A stretch of 64,000 bases of DNA from Neoscytalidium dimidiatum (Eukaryota > Ascomycota > Dothideomycetes > Botryosphaeriales > Botryosphaeriaceae): NCBI GenBank assembly GCA_037367355.1, contig CM074698.1, forward strand, positions 2,976,001 through 3,040,000, given 5' to 3'. Below the pieces are notes generated by a model. That model worked only from the letters and a program-made list of their open reading frames with translations, was not told the DNA's origin and did no database searches. Each line of letters opens with the position of its first letter. The stretch's first letter is position 1. Positions 22,058 through 34,089 of this stretch are shown piece after piece. A program made the translations under genes and the position numbers.

Positions 22058-22680
22058 ATTTATTCCTTCTCATTCTTCGATCTGGATCTCTGTGTTATAG
22101 GTTGCACAGCACCTTTGGGAAAGATGGATTTTCCACATGTTTTTGGACCTTCCGGCTTGGTTGTCAAGATTCATGGCGTTGAGGTTGGGAGCGAATGGGA
22201 TAGGACATCTCTGTTTTTTTCGGCATTGAGGCATACTGAGAATGCATACGGGACATTGAGCGAAGAGCATGTGGATATTGGGTACAGAACGTCCGGAGAC
22301 TCTTGGGATGATAAGGGTACTCATATTTTCTGTTTATTCGGTGGGAAGGGTCCCCCGAAGACAGATGGCGTTAATTTTTGGTAAGCTTAATTGTGTTCCT
22401 GGGTAGCGATGCTGGGCTTTATCTTTTGCGCCCTCTCGGGTTATGCAGTACAGTTGCAGGGTTGAGCCACTGTAAAATCGATTTGTTGGTATCTGATCGA
22501 ACGCAGGAGAGATTAAAAGGACAGCCTTTTTTTTTTGTGCAGTGTCGTTCAGGGAGAGGAAGAAGAAAGAAGAGACTGATCATAACATGAGAGAATGCAA
22601 GAGGCCGCACTGCTCCTACCATCGTTCCTTTGCCCGGTTGTTCGTTTCTTTCCCCTCCTACTCTCCCTCCGTATCGTCCT
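22058..22680. other. Gap between two convergent genes
   Basis: 3' flanks of the phosphatase (plus) and MARVEL (minus) genes. A short plus-strand frame at 22115-22384 has no recognisable content. Confidence 0.5.
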
Positions 22681-23964
22681 TCACCTCCCGGACCCATCCA
22701 ACTCGCTCACGCCGACCGGCACCGGCGGAGGCTGCTGCTTCTGGTAGTACCGCGGCCCATGACCCCCTCCTGGCCTCTTCTTCCCCCCGCTTTTCGCCGG
22801 CGGCGGCGTCGCGACCGCGACCGAGTGTTGCCGTGGCGTCGTCCTCGTCGTCGTGAGCGGGAAGTACGCGACGGATTGCCGCGCCTGGCCACTGTTGCTG
22901 CCGGGGCCGTGGAGGGGCGAGACGACGGGGAAGGGCCGGGTCGTCGTGGTACTGGGGGTTAGGGGGGAGTAGATGGAGGTGGGGGAGGGGGTGGCGGCGG
23001 TGTCGCTGTCGATGCGGGCGAGGAGGTTGGTCTGGGAGGAGGACTGGTAGGGGGCCTGTTGGGTCGCCTGGTGCCTGGTGGTGCTGGGATGGTTGGAGTA
23101 GCGGGTGTAATGGGCGGTGGGAAGGGGTGCGCCGGTGCGCTGGTAGGGGTGTTGGCGTCTTTGGCTGTTTTGCGTGTATGCGGAGCCGGGAGGAGGTGGA
23201 TTGGGGGGGTGTTCGGTGGTCGTTGGAACGGCGGCCCTGGTGGGCGAGCCTCTGTGGTGGTCTGACGCTATGGAGTCGCTGCATGAGGGCGCGTAGCCGG
23301 CTCTGCGGTCGTGATGCAGACGGTTCGAGAAGCCGATCAGGGTTATGAAGAAGAGGACGCTGAGGGTCGTGTCAGAAGGATGGCTTGTAGGCCCGGAAAG
23401 AGGGAAGAGCTGTGCTCGGGGCTCACCACTCCTTAGCCGCTATGCAGGCGACGACGACTGTAACTATCCATAATGGGACCTCGATTACGTAAAGGGAGCC
23501 AGCACCTCTGTTATCGTCCACGTAACAGTAAGAGGCGATGCACATGTAGTCCGTTATCCAGTTTCTCGCAGAGAAGGCGGTAAGACCACACGAGATTAGC
23601 CAGAGGAGTACCATAGAGGCGTCAATGGATATAATTGCCCATACGTTGTAGAGGTTCGGGAGAGACATGGTGGCTACGAGGTAGTAGATGGAGGTTATGA
23701 CGGTCACGCTGGCCTGCCACAAGGAATTAGTCAGTTGGCTGCCTTCAGAGATGCGGATCGTGTAGGACTTTATGGTTCGTAGTAGGTATTGGATTTCACA
23801 GAACTCACTAGGCAGACTGAGTATATGTACATATCGATGTATGGGAGGTAATGCAATAGGTAAGCGTCGAGAATTACGACAACCAACGCGAGGACAAGCT
23901 GAAAACCGCGGATCATGGTAAACCAGCCTGCGACGGTGACCGTGAGAGTGGAATTTCCAGTCAT
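22681..23964 (-). CDS. MARVEL-domain membrane protein with a long Pro-rich tail
   Basis: Exons 23964-23809, 23713-23427 and 23359-22681 give 373 residues. Four hydrophobic spans are visible: around GWFTMIRGFQLVLALVVVIL, after ITSIYYLVATMSLPNLYNVW, in ASMVLLWLISCGLTAF, and near IVTVVVACIAAKECVLFF across the second splice. AGWFTMIRG followed by LDAYLLHY is typical of fungal MARVEL proteins. The remaining 200 or so residues are cytosolic, disordered and rich in Pro, Thr and Gln, ending PVGVSELDGSGR. Such proteins are thought to sit in plasma-membrane or vesicle subdomains; no specific role can be given. Naive frame finding breaks this gene into unrelated pieces, but all three joins are phase-consistent. 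Confidence 0.8.
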
Positions 23965-25040
23965 AATGGCTGGGACACTTCGATATGATGAGATCAGAAC
24001 AGGATGGTACAGGGACATTGCAAACAGCTCCCCTAATTATGATGAGTGGCTGCGTTGAATTTGTATGCAGAACTTGTGTCGGACAATCGCTTTCAGCTGA
24101 AAGCCCGCAATCTTTAGGAGACATTGGAATGTGGAGGGCGTAGAACACTATTCTTGAGTTATATGCGGGCTGAACGCTTTTTGCTTCCACATATTGACTC
24201 AGAGGCATTTGACATTCCCAGTGTGCGGCTGTTTCGTTCTACACGGAAAGTTGCGTGGAGAAAGCAGCATCGGCGGGTAGCACTCCAGCGCTACATCCAT
24301 GGCATAAGTGCAGAACGTAGTCACACGCCCAAATGTTTGCCTCTGTCAATCCACTGACTGATGCGAGTTAGCGGCCAACGATAAGGGCTGAAATCAAGCG
24401 TCTGCGGGGTTCCTTATTTTTCCGACTTGCGGTCCTCCGCACCGGTTCAGTTGTTTGTTTCAAATGGCGGTCCTATGGCTTGAAATGGCGCCTTCGAGGC
24501 TGAGCAAATAGCATCTAGCCTCAGCCCATATGTAGCTGGGCGTCGAAGATTGTGCAACCAATATGGGTAAAATTGGGTCCACAAATTTGATCAACATGTC
24601 TTCAGAGCAGACACGTGATTTGGAGAGCTAGCCTATAAGGAATAACGCCAAGTTGGGATCATAAATTGTTTAATTCTAGCTATCGTGCAGTTTATTCTCG
24701 GCCAAAACAAAGGCCCTTTTGTAGCACGCTGGATAACATTGACCAAGTATTCGTAACTTGGGCACACCGTTCTTGTGGACTCCGTCCATTCAGTGGAAAA
24801 CGACGGCCTCGCTTTGAAGAATCAATTTGATCTAAACTCTAGAACTACTGAAGATACGCTCTGCTCGCATAGAAGAAGCCTAATTCCAGTAACCCTCGTT
24901 AACACGACAGGTACAGTCATAGGTACACGAAGGAGCCAGCAAACATGACGTCCAACCAATGCCGACGCCACCACCACTGCCTCTTCTCCCTCTTCCTGTC
25001 GATAGGCTACTGGTGTAGGCTCATCCACATATTTGATGGA
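23965..25040. other. Region between the MARVEL gene start and the NLR relic end
   Basis: It holds the MARVEL promoter and the 3' side of the NLR relic. A minus-strand frame at 25028-24822 could be a remnant of the relic's far end but has no motif. Confidence 0.4.
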
Positions 25041-28000
25041 TTACTCCGCGTCACCATTTCTCTGATAGAATTCGGATAGCTTCTGAAGGACGTGAAGATG
25101 ACCATCTCCGAAATGCTTGCATTGTTTGAATATCTCGAGCGCACAATTCAAGCATTGTATCTCCTCGTCTGGCATCGACAGTATTCTGAATCCCTTAGAT
25201 GCATAGACGTTAGCCAAAGCGTAACACTCACTATCGCCGCCATAGAGGTGCCGAAAGGCTTGCAAATACTCCTTGTAAAGAGTCGTTCGTCGGATATCTT
25301 TCCCTGCAGCACATATATCTTTTCCAGCTTCCGCATGGCATACGCCATCCTGAAGAATTCTTTGCCAAATATGTTCACGTATCCTGCAAAGTCCCTCTGA
25401 GCCATGACTTCAGATTCGATGAGATCTCCTTCACCTCGGAACACTGTGGAAAGAAGTGAACAGATCTGCAAAGCTGAAAAACTATCGACGCCAGATTTCC
25501 GTTCATGGATGTTCAAGGGATTTTTCAGAAGCTGATGGGCATCAAGCAATGCGTTTCAATTTCATGTAGTTGCGGCCAAGGTCGGCGTAAATCGACAGTG
25601 TAAAGCTGTCGGCTTCTTTATGGAGAGGTCCGCAGTGCTGGACGAGGTCCTCCCCGATCTGGTTGGCGACCGTGTACTTCCGGAGATATACGTTTATCGC
25701 GGCTTTCAAGTTTTGAGCGCGTAAGGTCCAAGCTGCGTCTGGGCCTAGTCTCGCGTCAAAAATGGCCAAGGGTTTCCCGACTGGTCTGAGAGCGCTTTCT
25801 TGATCACCTTTCCAGTGCTTCACCCTCGCCAGCTCGAAGCAACAGAGGCCATGTTTGGCATTTGGTGTTTCGATATCTCTGCCGAATGAACGCTCACATG
25901 TCAACAGAATCCTATAGGCAATGTTTGCTTTGCCTTTGTTCAGGATCTGAGATACTGGTAGCCTCGCGGGGTGCTCAACTTGAACCTCCGCAATTCTGGA
26001 GGAGAGTGGCTCCATCAAAGGCCTGCGTGCAGACTCCAGTGTAATTCCGGGAATTTCGACATCGGGCCAGCTTGACAGGTAGCTTAGTTTGCGAGCTACT
26101 GCAAGCGAATGAGGCATCAAACGAGCCATTTGCTTGAAAGTCTCTGGGGATTCCAACTTCGGAGAAGAGTATCCGACGATTGTGGTGGCCACACGAAGCA
26201 TGTCCATATCCAGCTTGGATGACAGGAATTGTCTGCACCAGTCATGGACAACGTTGTGCATCGAGAATAAACCATTATCCAGACTGTCTATCAACGAAAA
26301 TAGAGCAATACCCCCACTGTTTCGAGGAATGTGATGGGAGAAGATAGAATTTCCTCGAACCAAGCAGGAATGCCTTCAGAATACGTGCCCATGTAAAGAA
26401 GGTCGTGCCAGATTTCTCGGCCGTCTAGATAGGACCAAAGCTGGAGCAACATTGCCGCTTTCTTGTAGAGCAGGGTTCTCTCAGGAGTGTCTTGCTCATG
26501 AATGAGTTGCTCGTATGACAGTGTCCAGGTTGTGCGGACGCTTCCCCGCGGATCTTCATCGGCGATCGCGTATCGGTGTGACTCTGTGAGCCTCTCTCGG
26601 TTTGATTCATATAACTGCTGGTAAAGTGGTATGCTAATACCAAGCCTGGAGATGAAACGAGCAGCTTGAACTATTGCCAGAGGAAGACCGTCGAACTTGG
26701 ACAAAAGAGCGGCGAGTGAGCCATTGCCATATGAGCCCGGTGTGTACTTAGCTTTGGGCGAGATATGTTGCAAACAAAGGTTGAAGAGTTCCAAAGATTG
26801 AGATTCGCTCATTTTCCCAAGCTTGTGACTGGTTCCGAGGTAATCCAATTTTGCGAGACGGGTCGTGATAAGGATGGAATCGTGATCGACAGTGGGAAAG
26901 AAATCGGCTACATTGCCCCGCCGGTATCCCATGATTCTTTGTCGGTGTTATCAAAAATCAGCAACCACCTATCATTACGCGACAGAGATAGCCAATCAAG
27001 GGTACTCTTGGCCTGCGCTTTTATTTCATCGGCGGGTTTGATCTGCATCGAGCCATCAGTCCCTCTGGTTTGAGGCACCAGCAGATGCTCAATCCGACCC
27101 GAGTTCGACGCAAGGTCGCTAAGCAAGCCGTCTTTCGTCGTCGCATCGATGAAGAAGATTGAGTCAAAGGAGGCTTTAGACTGCTTAGCAAACTCAATAG
27201 CAAGTTTTGTCTTGCCGCTTCCTCCGAGTCCGTGTAAGACGAACACCTTCCGTGTTATGGCAGGTACGCTTAGCGCGGCGCTAGCGCCGCTGGGTAGTTT
27301 AGCTCCTTCGCTCTCTTCCAAACGAAGACCAGACAACGAATACAGATGCATACGAGTTTTTGCTCCAACATTCCGTCTACTCGCATCTGTAGTCGGCAGC
27401 AAGGCATGTTGAAGAAACTGGGTTTCCATCACCCTCGGAAGGAATGTTGGGCCCGTCGCAGCTGGGAGCACGAAAGGCTGCTTGAAGTTTGGTTCACTTA
27501 TGACACCGAGTGATGTGTGTGCTGGAAGCGAGCTAATGGCGGCCAGGACTTGTTGATGTTGGGAAGATCCGTCTTCCTGCAATTAAGATATTGCGTCTTG
27601 AATGTGGCCTTGATATACGTTTGTCAACTTGACGGTCTCCAGGATTGTCCGCTCACGAGACCTGTAATGATTGAGATGTGCAAATTTCTCCTTTTAAGGA
27701 ATCTTACTCTTGGATTTTCTGCAAAAGGATAGACATGGTGCTTTTATTGCTGACAAAATCAGCTCGGATGCTTGCGACCGGTGCTTCTGAGAGATATTTC
27801 CGGAAGCGGCCCCTCACATTCAGGCCAGAGAGAGATGGCTTGCCAAGGTTTTTCTGGAGATTCTTCAATAACCGGGAAAGTTGCTCCAGGTTCACAAGGA
27901 GCGATTCGGAAGTGCGCTGCCAGTGCTCTCTGACATTGTTGCTTACTTGCTTGGCTGGGATCTTACCACACTCGTCTTTAATTTCAGTGAAAAGAGCATC

Positions 28001-28156
28001 GGCGTGCTCGACCTCTTGCAACAAGGCCTGAACATCTTGACGAGCATTCTTGATGCTCTCTGCAAACCCCTTGATAGTTTGAGAAGCTTGCAGGACAACT
28101 GCAGGCAGAGTCACCAGTGCCGGGAGGGCCCCAAGGAGCGAGATAGCATCTGCCAT
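25041..28156 (-). pseudogene. NB-ARC/TPR NLR-like gene with four frameshifts and a mobile-element insertion
   Basis: The gene starts at ATG 28156 (MADAISLLGALPALVTLPAV), a helical N-terminal domain of the fungal STAND type. Exons 28156-27708, 27661-27619 and 27576 onward join in phase. The NB-ARC domain follows: P-loop VFVLHGLGGSGKTKLAIEF, Walker B WLLIFDN, sensor ILITTRLAKL, GLPLAIVQAARF and an MHD-like SMHNVVHDWC. TPR-like helices such as LGRNYMKLKR follow. The frame is broken near 26920 (after DNTDKES), near 26310 (after GVLLYF), near 25550 and near 25270. Three breaks look like one-base losses and one like a one-base gain. The 118-bp element at 27253-27370 lies just before the P-loop and stays in frame. 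Intact relatives act in non-self recognition. Here function is unlikely unless the shifts are sequencing errors. Confidence 0.8.
27253..27370. mobile_element. 118-bp solo-LTR-like / TRIM-like insertion, copy B
   Basis: Same ends as copy A (TGTTATGGCA ... TGCTCCAACA), same length, and the same 16-bp palindrome (27275-27290). It is flanked by a different perfect 5-bp duplication, TTCCG, at 27248-27252 and 27371-27375. The outer parts agree closely with copy A; the differences cluster in the middle (about bases 65-98). Element plus duplication is 123 bp, so it adds exactly 41 codons to the NLR-like frame without a stop. It separates DASRR from KVFVLHG, which are adjacent in relatives. Confidence 0.8.
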
Positions 28157-28922
28157 GGCATTCAAAGCATTTCTGGTGCGAGAATTGGCGAGGAAATATG
28201 GAGTTGACGAGCTGAAGGTGGGGGGAGGAATGTGAGCTGTAAGCCTCAAGAGCATGCGCGAGGCTGAGACGAGGCTGATCTTGGCGCTGAGCAACGGCTT
28301 CAGCATTATCGAAATGTATCAGTGGCTGCAGCCTGATAAATACGTCCTATGCTCGTGGCCTCATTTGATTAGTGGCATTCAAACGGCCCCACAGCGAAAG
28401 CTCAGTTCTGATTCTATTGTACTGAGGCCATAAAACATATTTTCTTCTTCGTCTTCATTTGTGTAACCTGCGAAGCCGCAAGGCGTGTCTGTTGCTCGGT
28501 TCCCTAGGTCAAATTATTACAGGCGAGCTTTATTCGTTATTATGTCTAGGTGGAGGCGGCTGCGCGCGTAGACTTCATCGCCCGGCGGTACGAAATAACA
28601 TCGGCCCTATACAAGCCGCAGTGCTTGACCATCTTAACGAATGTCCATCGGTGTTTTTAGCTGCTTCCTTAAGTCTATGGAGATACACATCAAAATAGAA
28701 GATAAACCACATTTCACATTGATTATCGTAAATATCACTGTGCAAGTGCTTGAGGCGGAGAACGCTGGTTCTGAGGGACAGACGCTATCGCATATATTCA
28801 CATCAAAGCGGGACGGGAATTCCAAAGTGAGAAACGTTTATCTGGGTATCATACGCACAAACGCAAACCGAGCCAGGAAAATACTCATCTATCGTAGAAG
28901 TCCCTCATATATCTCCACCCTT
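28157..28922. other. Region between the NLR relic and VPS34
   Basis: It contains the promoter of the NLR-like gene and the 3' flank of VPS34. The NLR frame is open upstream to 28306, so a start at 28306 cannot be excluded. Nothing else is recognised. Confidence 0.45.
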
Positions 28923-31754
28923 CTATGCTCTCCAGTTCTGTACCAAGTGATGCAATCGGTCAATCACCAAAGGCATGACAGCGTTTAACGAATCTTGAAT
29001 CAAGCCCTCGAAGTGTCGAATAGCTTCTTCCTCGGTCATGTCCAAGCACATTCTCTCCTGTACCTTCCACACAGCTTTGTCCCGCTCGATCTTGATATCC
29101 GGAATATTGGCGTCGCGCATCAAACTGAAAAGGTTCAGGATAAGGCTCGACTGTTTCCGTAGCGTCGTGTAGGCCGTAAAGCAGTAATTTTTGAATGCCG
29201 TGAAATTCGGGGAGTTTGGCCCGCCCATTCCTGCAATCATCAAGTTGTCCAGCTTCATCAACGGTGCAAACGGCTTCGGATCGCGACCAAGAATGTAGCC
29301 AAAGTCTGCATGGAAGAAATGACCATCAGGTGCCAAAAGCAGATTGTCCAAGTGACGGTCGCCCACACCAAGCAAGTACGTGATCACGCAGTAGCCAGCA
29401 CATGACTTTACATAGGTATCCATAGCCTCCTTCCGCACACCGAGAGGGGCACTCTCGTCCGGATTATTAGCACGCAGGTATGAAAGAATACTACCTTGGC
29501 CTTTGTACTTCGTGACTGCTGCAGCCAAAGGCGTACTTGGCACGAACTGTACGGCACCGGCTGTTGTCGAGGTTGCCAAGATTCGGTAGGGAGAGAGCTT
29601 GAGATCGAGATTTTCTAGTCGGAGCAGACGATCCATGAGTGTGATGATTTGTATGACCAACTGATCCTGGCGAAGATCGTCTCCAGTCTTGAATATTACC
29701 GGATACTTCGTACCCGTGGTGGTCTTGAAATTGATGAGCAGTGGGAACAGTGAAGACTTGAAGACGTTGCAATCCTCTGGGAACACCCCAACCACCTCAA
29801 CGCTAGGGTCGAGCGGGAGTGGAAGCGGGGGATCGATATGCACCAATTCATTCTTGGGGTCTGCCAGAAAACGCTTCAAGTTCTCGATCTTGCGCGGCCT
29901 GTCATCTCGCGAAAACCGTATTTCCTTGGAGATCTTGGAAAGCACGGTGATCAGTTCCCCCTGTCGTAGGAGGATCTTTCGTCTCGCAGGTCCTTCTTCA
30001 CTCTCCATGAGCGTGCTCATAAAGTCATACTCAACTTTGGCAAAAAGCTTCCGGTGTTCAGACCCTTGTTCAGGGCTTCGGTCATCGCATTCAACCATGA
30101 GATACCAGTGGAAGAATGTTCCTAGTTTGAGATTCTCGGATGCGCGCTTGATGAGGAACCGGGCCAAAGATGAGTCTTGTGTCGGCTCACCGTCCGAGTC
30201 TGTCTGTACAGGTTCGAATTTGAGAGCCTGGACAAGCTGCAACAGGTATAGCTGAAGCTCATCATCATCAGCCTTGCGCAGGCGGTCTACAGCATACGAA
30301 CGAACGGCCGGATGGTCAAAGGTGGGACCGAGAAGCTCCAAAGCGTCATCCACATCAATCTCGGTCCATTTTGAAAGAAGCTGCACCGCTTGACGGGCTT
30401 CGCCAGCCTCATTCCAGGATACGGACTTGACAAATTTCGTGAGAGCACGTTTGTCTCTGGTGAGGTGATGTCTGAATTTCCACACCATGTCCTTATCGTC
30501 TGCGCTCAGTTCATGTGTCGGACCGTACGACATGATGACGTTCAACTCATCGCGCGCCTTGGCATTCGGTTTCATGTCGCGATCCATGACTCCAGTCCGG
30601 TGGTTACGAACTAGCCTCCTGTGCTTACTCTCCGCGGGGTTGTCCCGGATACCAACCTCGGGATCGTATATCCTAATCAGACGACCAATTTCAGGATCGT
30701 CCTCTCCAACACCATCGTTGATGCCCGGGCCGAAAGAGACTTCTGGAGGGGGCTTCAAATTCACGTCGCCGAGAGAGGAAGATTGTTGCATGGTTGAGAC
30801 GGGCGGAGCGGGATATTCGCGGTCGGTGAACACGATGGGATGATCGAAACGGGGGAATTCGACATAGAGAAAGAACTTATCCTCATCTAGGCTCTCGTCT
30901 TCGGATCCGTCGCCATCCTCAGCTCCGTTGCTCTTCGGCACACCGTTCTTGCGTCCGTGTTTGGGCCGGCTGCGGTAGGTGCTCCGCTCAAGCTGTTCCA
31001 TCTTGCGGAAAACCATTTGATCCAGCCACCTGTTCTCAGGTATTTCGCCCATTTCATGCTTTTTCATGAGAGCTTCCAAACGTTCCATCTCAGTTAAGTC
31101 CGGATCGACCTCTTCCTCCGCAAGCTTTCCATTTCTGCGACTGCGGCGACGGGGCAGGATAAGATGTGGCGTTGTTGATGACGAGAGACCGTCGGCAGCT
31201 TTGTCCAGATGGATGCGACATCTTTGCCTGCCTTTCTGCAACGTGTTGTCTTTGTCGAAGAGGGGTATTGTCGTTCCGCCAAAAGGTGTAGCGTGGATCT
31301 GGCTGTCTTCGGTGGGGGAGAGGTCCCATACGGTGATGGCAAGCTGTGATGACTGCGGAATGGTTGAGTATGATACAGGGAGGGTCAACCACTCGTTCCA
31401 GGTGCGGTTGGCCTTGAAAGACTTGTAGCTGGTCTGGACCGGAACTGTAAGCGGTTTGCTGTCTGCCCACAGTTGGGCCGTGACGAAGAGTTCCGAATGC
31501 TGGCTAAGATGAGTCAGGAAGGTAGAACTCGAAGAGAGCGAGGCTTCCAAACATGCCTGATATTTGATCCTCTATGCCTCAGCTCAGGATGCTTCAGTAG
31601 GGTGGAAAAGGGTATGGGCTTCTGGTGGCCGTCGAGGTTGTTTCTGCAGGCGTTTTAGCATCAGCGGGTCAAACTCAGCTGGATGGACGACTGACATCCT
31701 CACATGAACAGGCAGCTCAAGCTCAGACGAGCTGGCGAAGGAAAACGGCTCCAT
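28923..31754 (-). CDS. VPS34: Class III phosphatidylinositol 3-kinase Vps34
   Basis: Exons 31754-31696, 31643-31553 and 31499-28923 give 908 residues. The first two short exons restore MEPFSFASSSELELPVHVRI and the STLLKHPELRHRGSN block that leads into FVTAQLWADSKPL, as in other fungal Vps34 proteins. The domains are C2 (about 30-190), a helical PIK domain (about 340-530) and a kinase domain (about 600-908). The kinase has the catalytic loop GVGDRHLDNLLL, the activation-loop HADFGYILGRDPKPF, and the C-terminal helix ending LHHLVQNWRA. It makes PI3P for vacuolar sorting, endosome traffic and autophagy, with Vps15 and Vps30. The first intron uses a GTCAGT donor. The gene is divergent from NSE4. 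Confidence 0.95.
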
Positions 31755-32171
31755 GGTGCGTAGTGGGCGTGGATGCGGGGTGGAGAGTGTGTTTGTCGAG
31801 CTTCAAGAGCAGCCGCGGGCCGGAGAGCAGCGCATGGGCCAGGTGGAACACACAGCTGGAGCAAGGTGCGGAGCGGAAAGTGGGCGCGCGCCGGGCGGGA
31901 GCCAAGAGCAGCTGATCGCGTCACGGTCGCGACAACGTCGGCCTCGCGTCTGCACTCCCGCCGATTCTGCCATCATCGACATCAACACTGGAACTTCACC
32001 CAATTCGGCGGCCGCTGAAGACTCCGTCTCCGCTTCGCTATTTGCAGCCTTTGCTTGAGACTTCTAGAATCTCTCTCGTATCGCTCTCCTGCGCTCCATC
32101 TCGTGCGCTGCGCCTTCCGCGTGTCTCACGGCCGCACCCTCTTTCCTTCATCTTTCGCCGACCTCGTTGTC
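31755..32171. promoter_or_regulatory. Divergent promoter region, VPS34 / NSE4
   Basis: 417 bp between divergent start codons. The NSE4 frame is open upstream to 32055, but the homologous start is at 32172. No clear core element seen. Confidence 0.5.
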
Positions 32172-33781
32172 ATGGCACGTTTAAACAACAGCATTTCGGC
32201 GCCGAGGTCCAGCGTCGACTCCTCCATCTACCGCGACCGCACTCCCGACGCTCACCCTGGCACGTCTCCAGGTCGCAAACGAGCCGCCCGCTCCGCAACT
32301 GCCTACTCCAACTTGTCCTCGCCCACGGATATATCCAGCGATAAGGAAAACCACCCCAGGGATCACACTGCCCGCATGGATAAAGGAAAGGCACCCATGC
32401 GCCCACCCTCCATGCCCACACCTTCAACTGATGGGAATGACACCCCTCGCGCCAACAAGAGGAGAAGGCTTCAGGACCGTGACGCGTCCGTAGCGACAAC
32501 TACTACTAATGGCGAGCCAATTCCTGACCTCGAGTACTACAACCCTGATCAAGATCCTGAAGAGCGCCGACAGCTGCGCAGAGATCTGCGACGCCACTTT
32601 CGCGATTTCAATGGTAGACTGTCCCACCTTCACTTCAGGCCTCAACAACGCTGACATATGTGCAGATGACCGCGATAAGCTCATGGCCGGTGATAACACC
32701 GAGTTGGTCAAGTATATTGAGAAATCCAATTTCCTGATGAATAGAGTCAAGCAGACATCGGACGCGACGATTGATTCCCGCTTCCTGGTGGCCGCCAGCG
32801 ACCTCACCCTGAAAAAAACAACAGCCATGGTTATGGGGCCGAACTCCACTGGCATTGACGTTGATGAGTTTGTTTCAAAGTGCATCTTGTTCATGCAGAA
32901 TAATGGCTATGAGGACGACGAGGGCGCACCACTCACTCAAGCCGCATCAACCCAAGCCCGTGCGCGGAGACAAGCAAGAAGAGCGGATGTCGATAGCGAT
33001 GACGAGCAGGAAGACATTGGGGACGCCCTTGCATGGGATATCCTTGGTGAACGTGCGTGCTTCGCGAACAATCGTCGTCCTCCAGTTCCTGGCTTCCTGC
33101 TCGGTCCTCTTTCAGTGCAGAAGCGTGTCAGGACCACCCAGACACAACGACGAGCTCGCCTCCGGCGCGACCCGCAGCTTGAGAGACGACCTGAGTCTCT
33201 TGAGCCTGAGGACATCCAACGCCAAGAGAACTCGAACTTAATAACCTTAGTCAGGAAGATTCGTAGCGAACTTGAGGCAGTGCTTGAGCGTCGAATGGAA
33301 GGCGTCAATGATGAGCTCGGCGACAAATATCCTGATGATGATCCGCCACAAGATGTGATAGAAAAAACCATGCAGAAGCATGGGATTACCCAGACAGAGG
33401 AAGAAGACCCAGCCATATCCTTATTTGAGTTTGCAATCAACCCGCACTCGTTTGGCCAAACTGTCGAGAATCTCTTCTACACGAGCTTCCTTATACGCGA
33501 AGGCAGCGTGAGGATTGAGAAGGATAATAATGGCTTGCCTATCATTTGTAAGTCTGGATCAATGTTTTCTCTGTATGTGATTTTGATATGTGCTAGGTCC
33601 TGCCGAGTCTCGTGGTTTGAATGAGCGTCAAGCTCAAAAAGTCTCGAGGCATCAAGCTGTGTTCACCATAGACTACCCGATGTGGCAGAAATTCATTGAG
33701 GCGTTCGAAATCCGGGAACCTGTCATTGCACACCGCAACGAAGAGCAACCCACTCAGGCCGTGCGCGGTTGGTACGGCTGA
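32172..33781 (+). CDS. NSE4: Smc5-Smc6 complex kleisin subunit Nse4
   Basis: Exons 32172-32613, 32666-33547 and 33597-33781 give 502 residues. The N-terminal 110 residues are disordered and basic. The kleisin N-terminal helix region follows: YIEKSNFLMNRVKQTSDATI, FLVAASDLTLKKTTAM and GIDVDEFVSKCILFMQNN. After an Arg-rich linker (VRTTQTQRRARLRR) comes the C-terminal winged-helix part with FEFAINPHSFGQTVENLFYT, SFLIREGSVRI and a final FTIDYPMWQKFIEAF. Nse4 bridges the Smc5 and Smc6 heads in DNA repair and replication-fork handling in the nucleus. All motifs and the gene length fit. The last exon (62 codons) is needed for the C-terminal Nse4 motif. Confidence 0.93.
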
Positions 33782-34089
33782 GGACATGCCATCGACTTCC
33801 CTCGTTGGATTACCAACCTCTTAAACTGCAACCAGTGTGTCCCGTCGGATCCCCAATTTCTGGAGCTTCGGTTGACGTTTTTTGTCTTAGAATCGAACGG
33901 GCTGGTTTCTATTTAGCCTTTTTCTTTTTTTAGGGGGGCTAGCAATGGCGCAGGCAGGGGTTTCGGGATATGGTTGCAGACTTTGTTTGATGCATTGCAC
34001 ATTTCAAACTTCGATGATTGGCTGAGACGAGATCTTGTCTAATATTACACTTCAACACCAACCCCTGACCACCCCTGCTCTCCTCGAAT
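33782..34089. other. Short gap between two convergent genes
   Basis: It holds the 3' flanks of NSE4 and the HAD hydrolase. Nothing else seen. Confidence 0.6.

Noticed and set aside
22115..22384. Plus-strand frame of 89 codons after the phosphatase gene
   Set aside because: No motif; placed in the 3' flank between convergent genes.
27253..27370. The 118-bp element as an introner-type (splice-removed) insertion
   Set aside because: It carries GTATGC (GTAAGT in copy A) near one end, but splicing to the only suitable AG puts the rest of both genes out of frame with an immediate TAA. Retention keeps copy B in frame.
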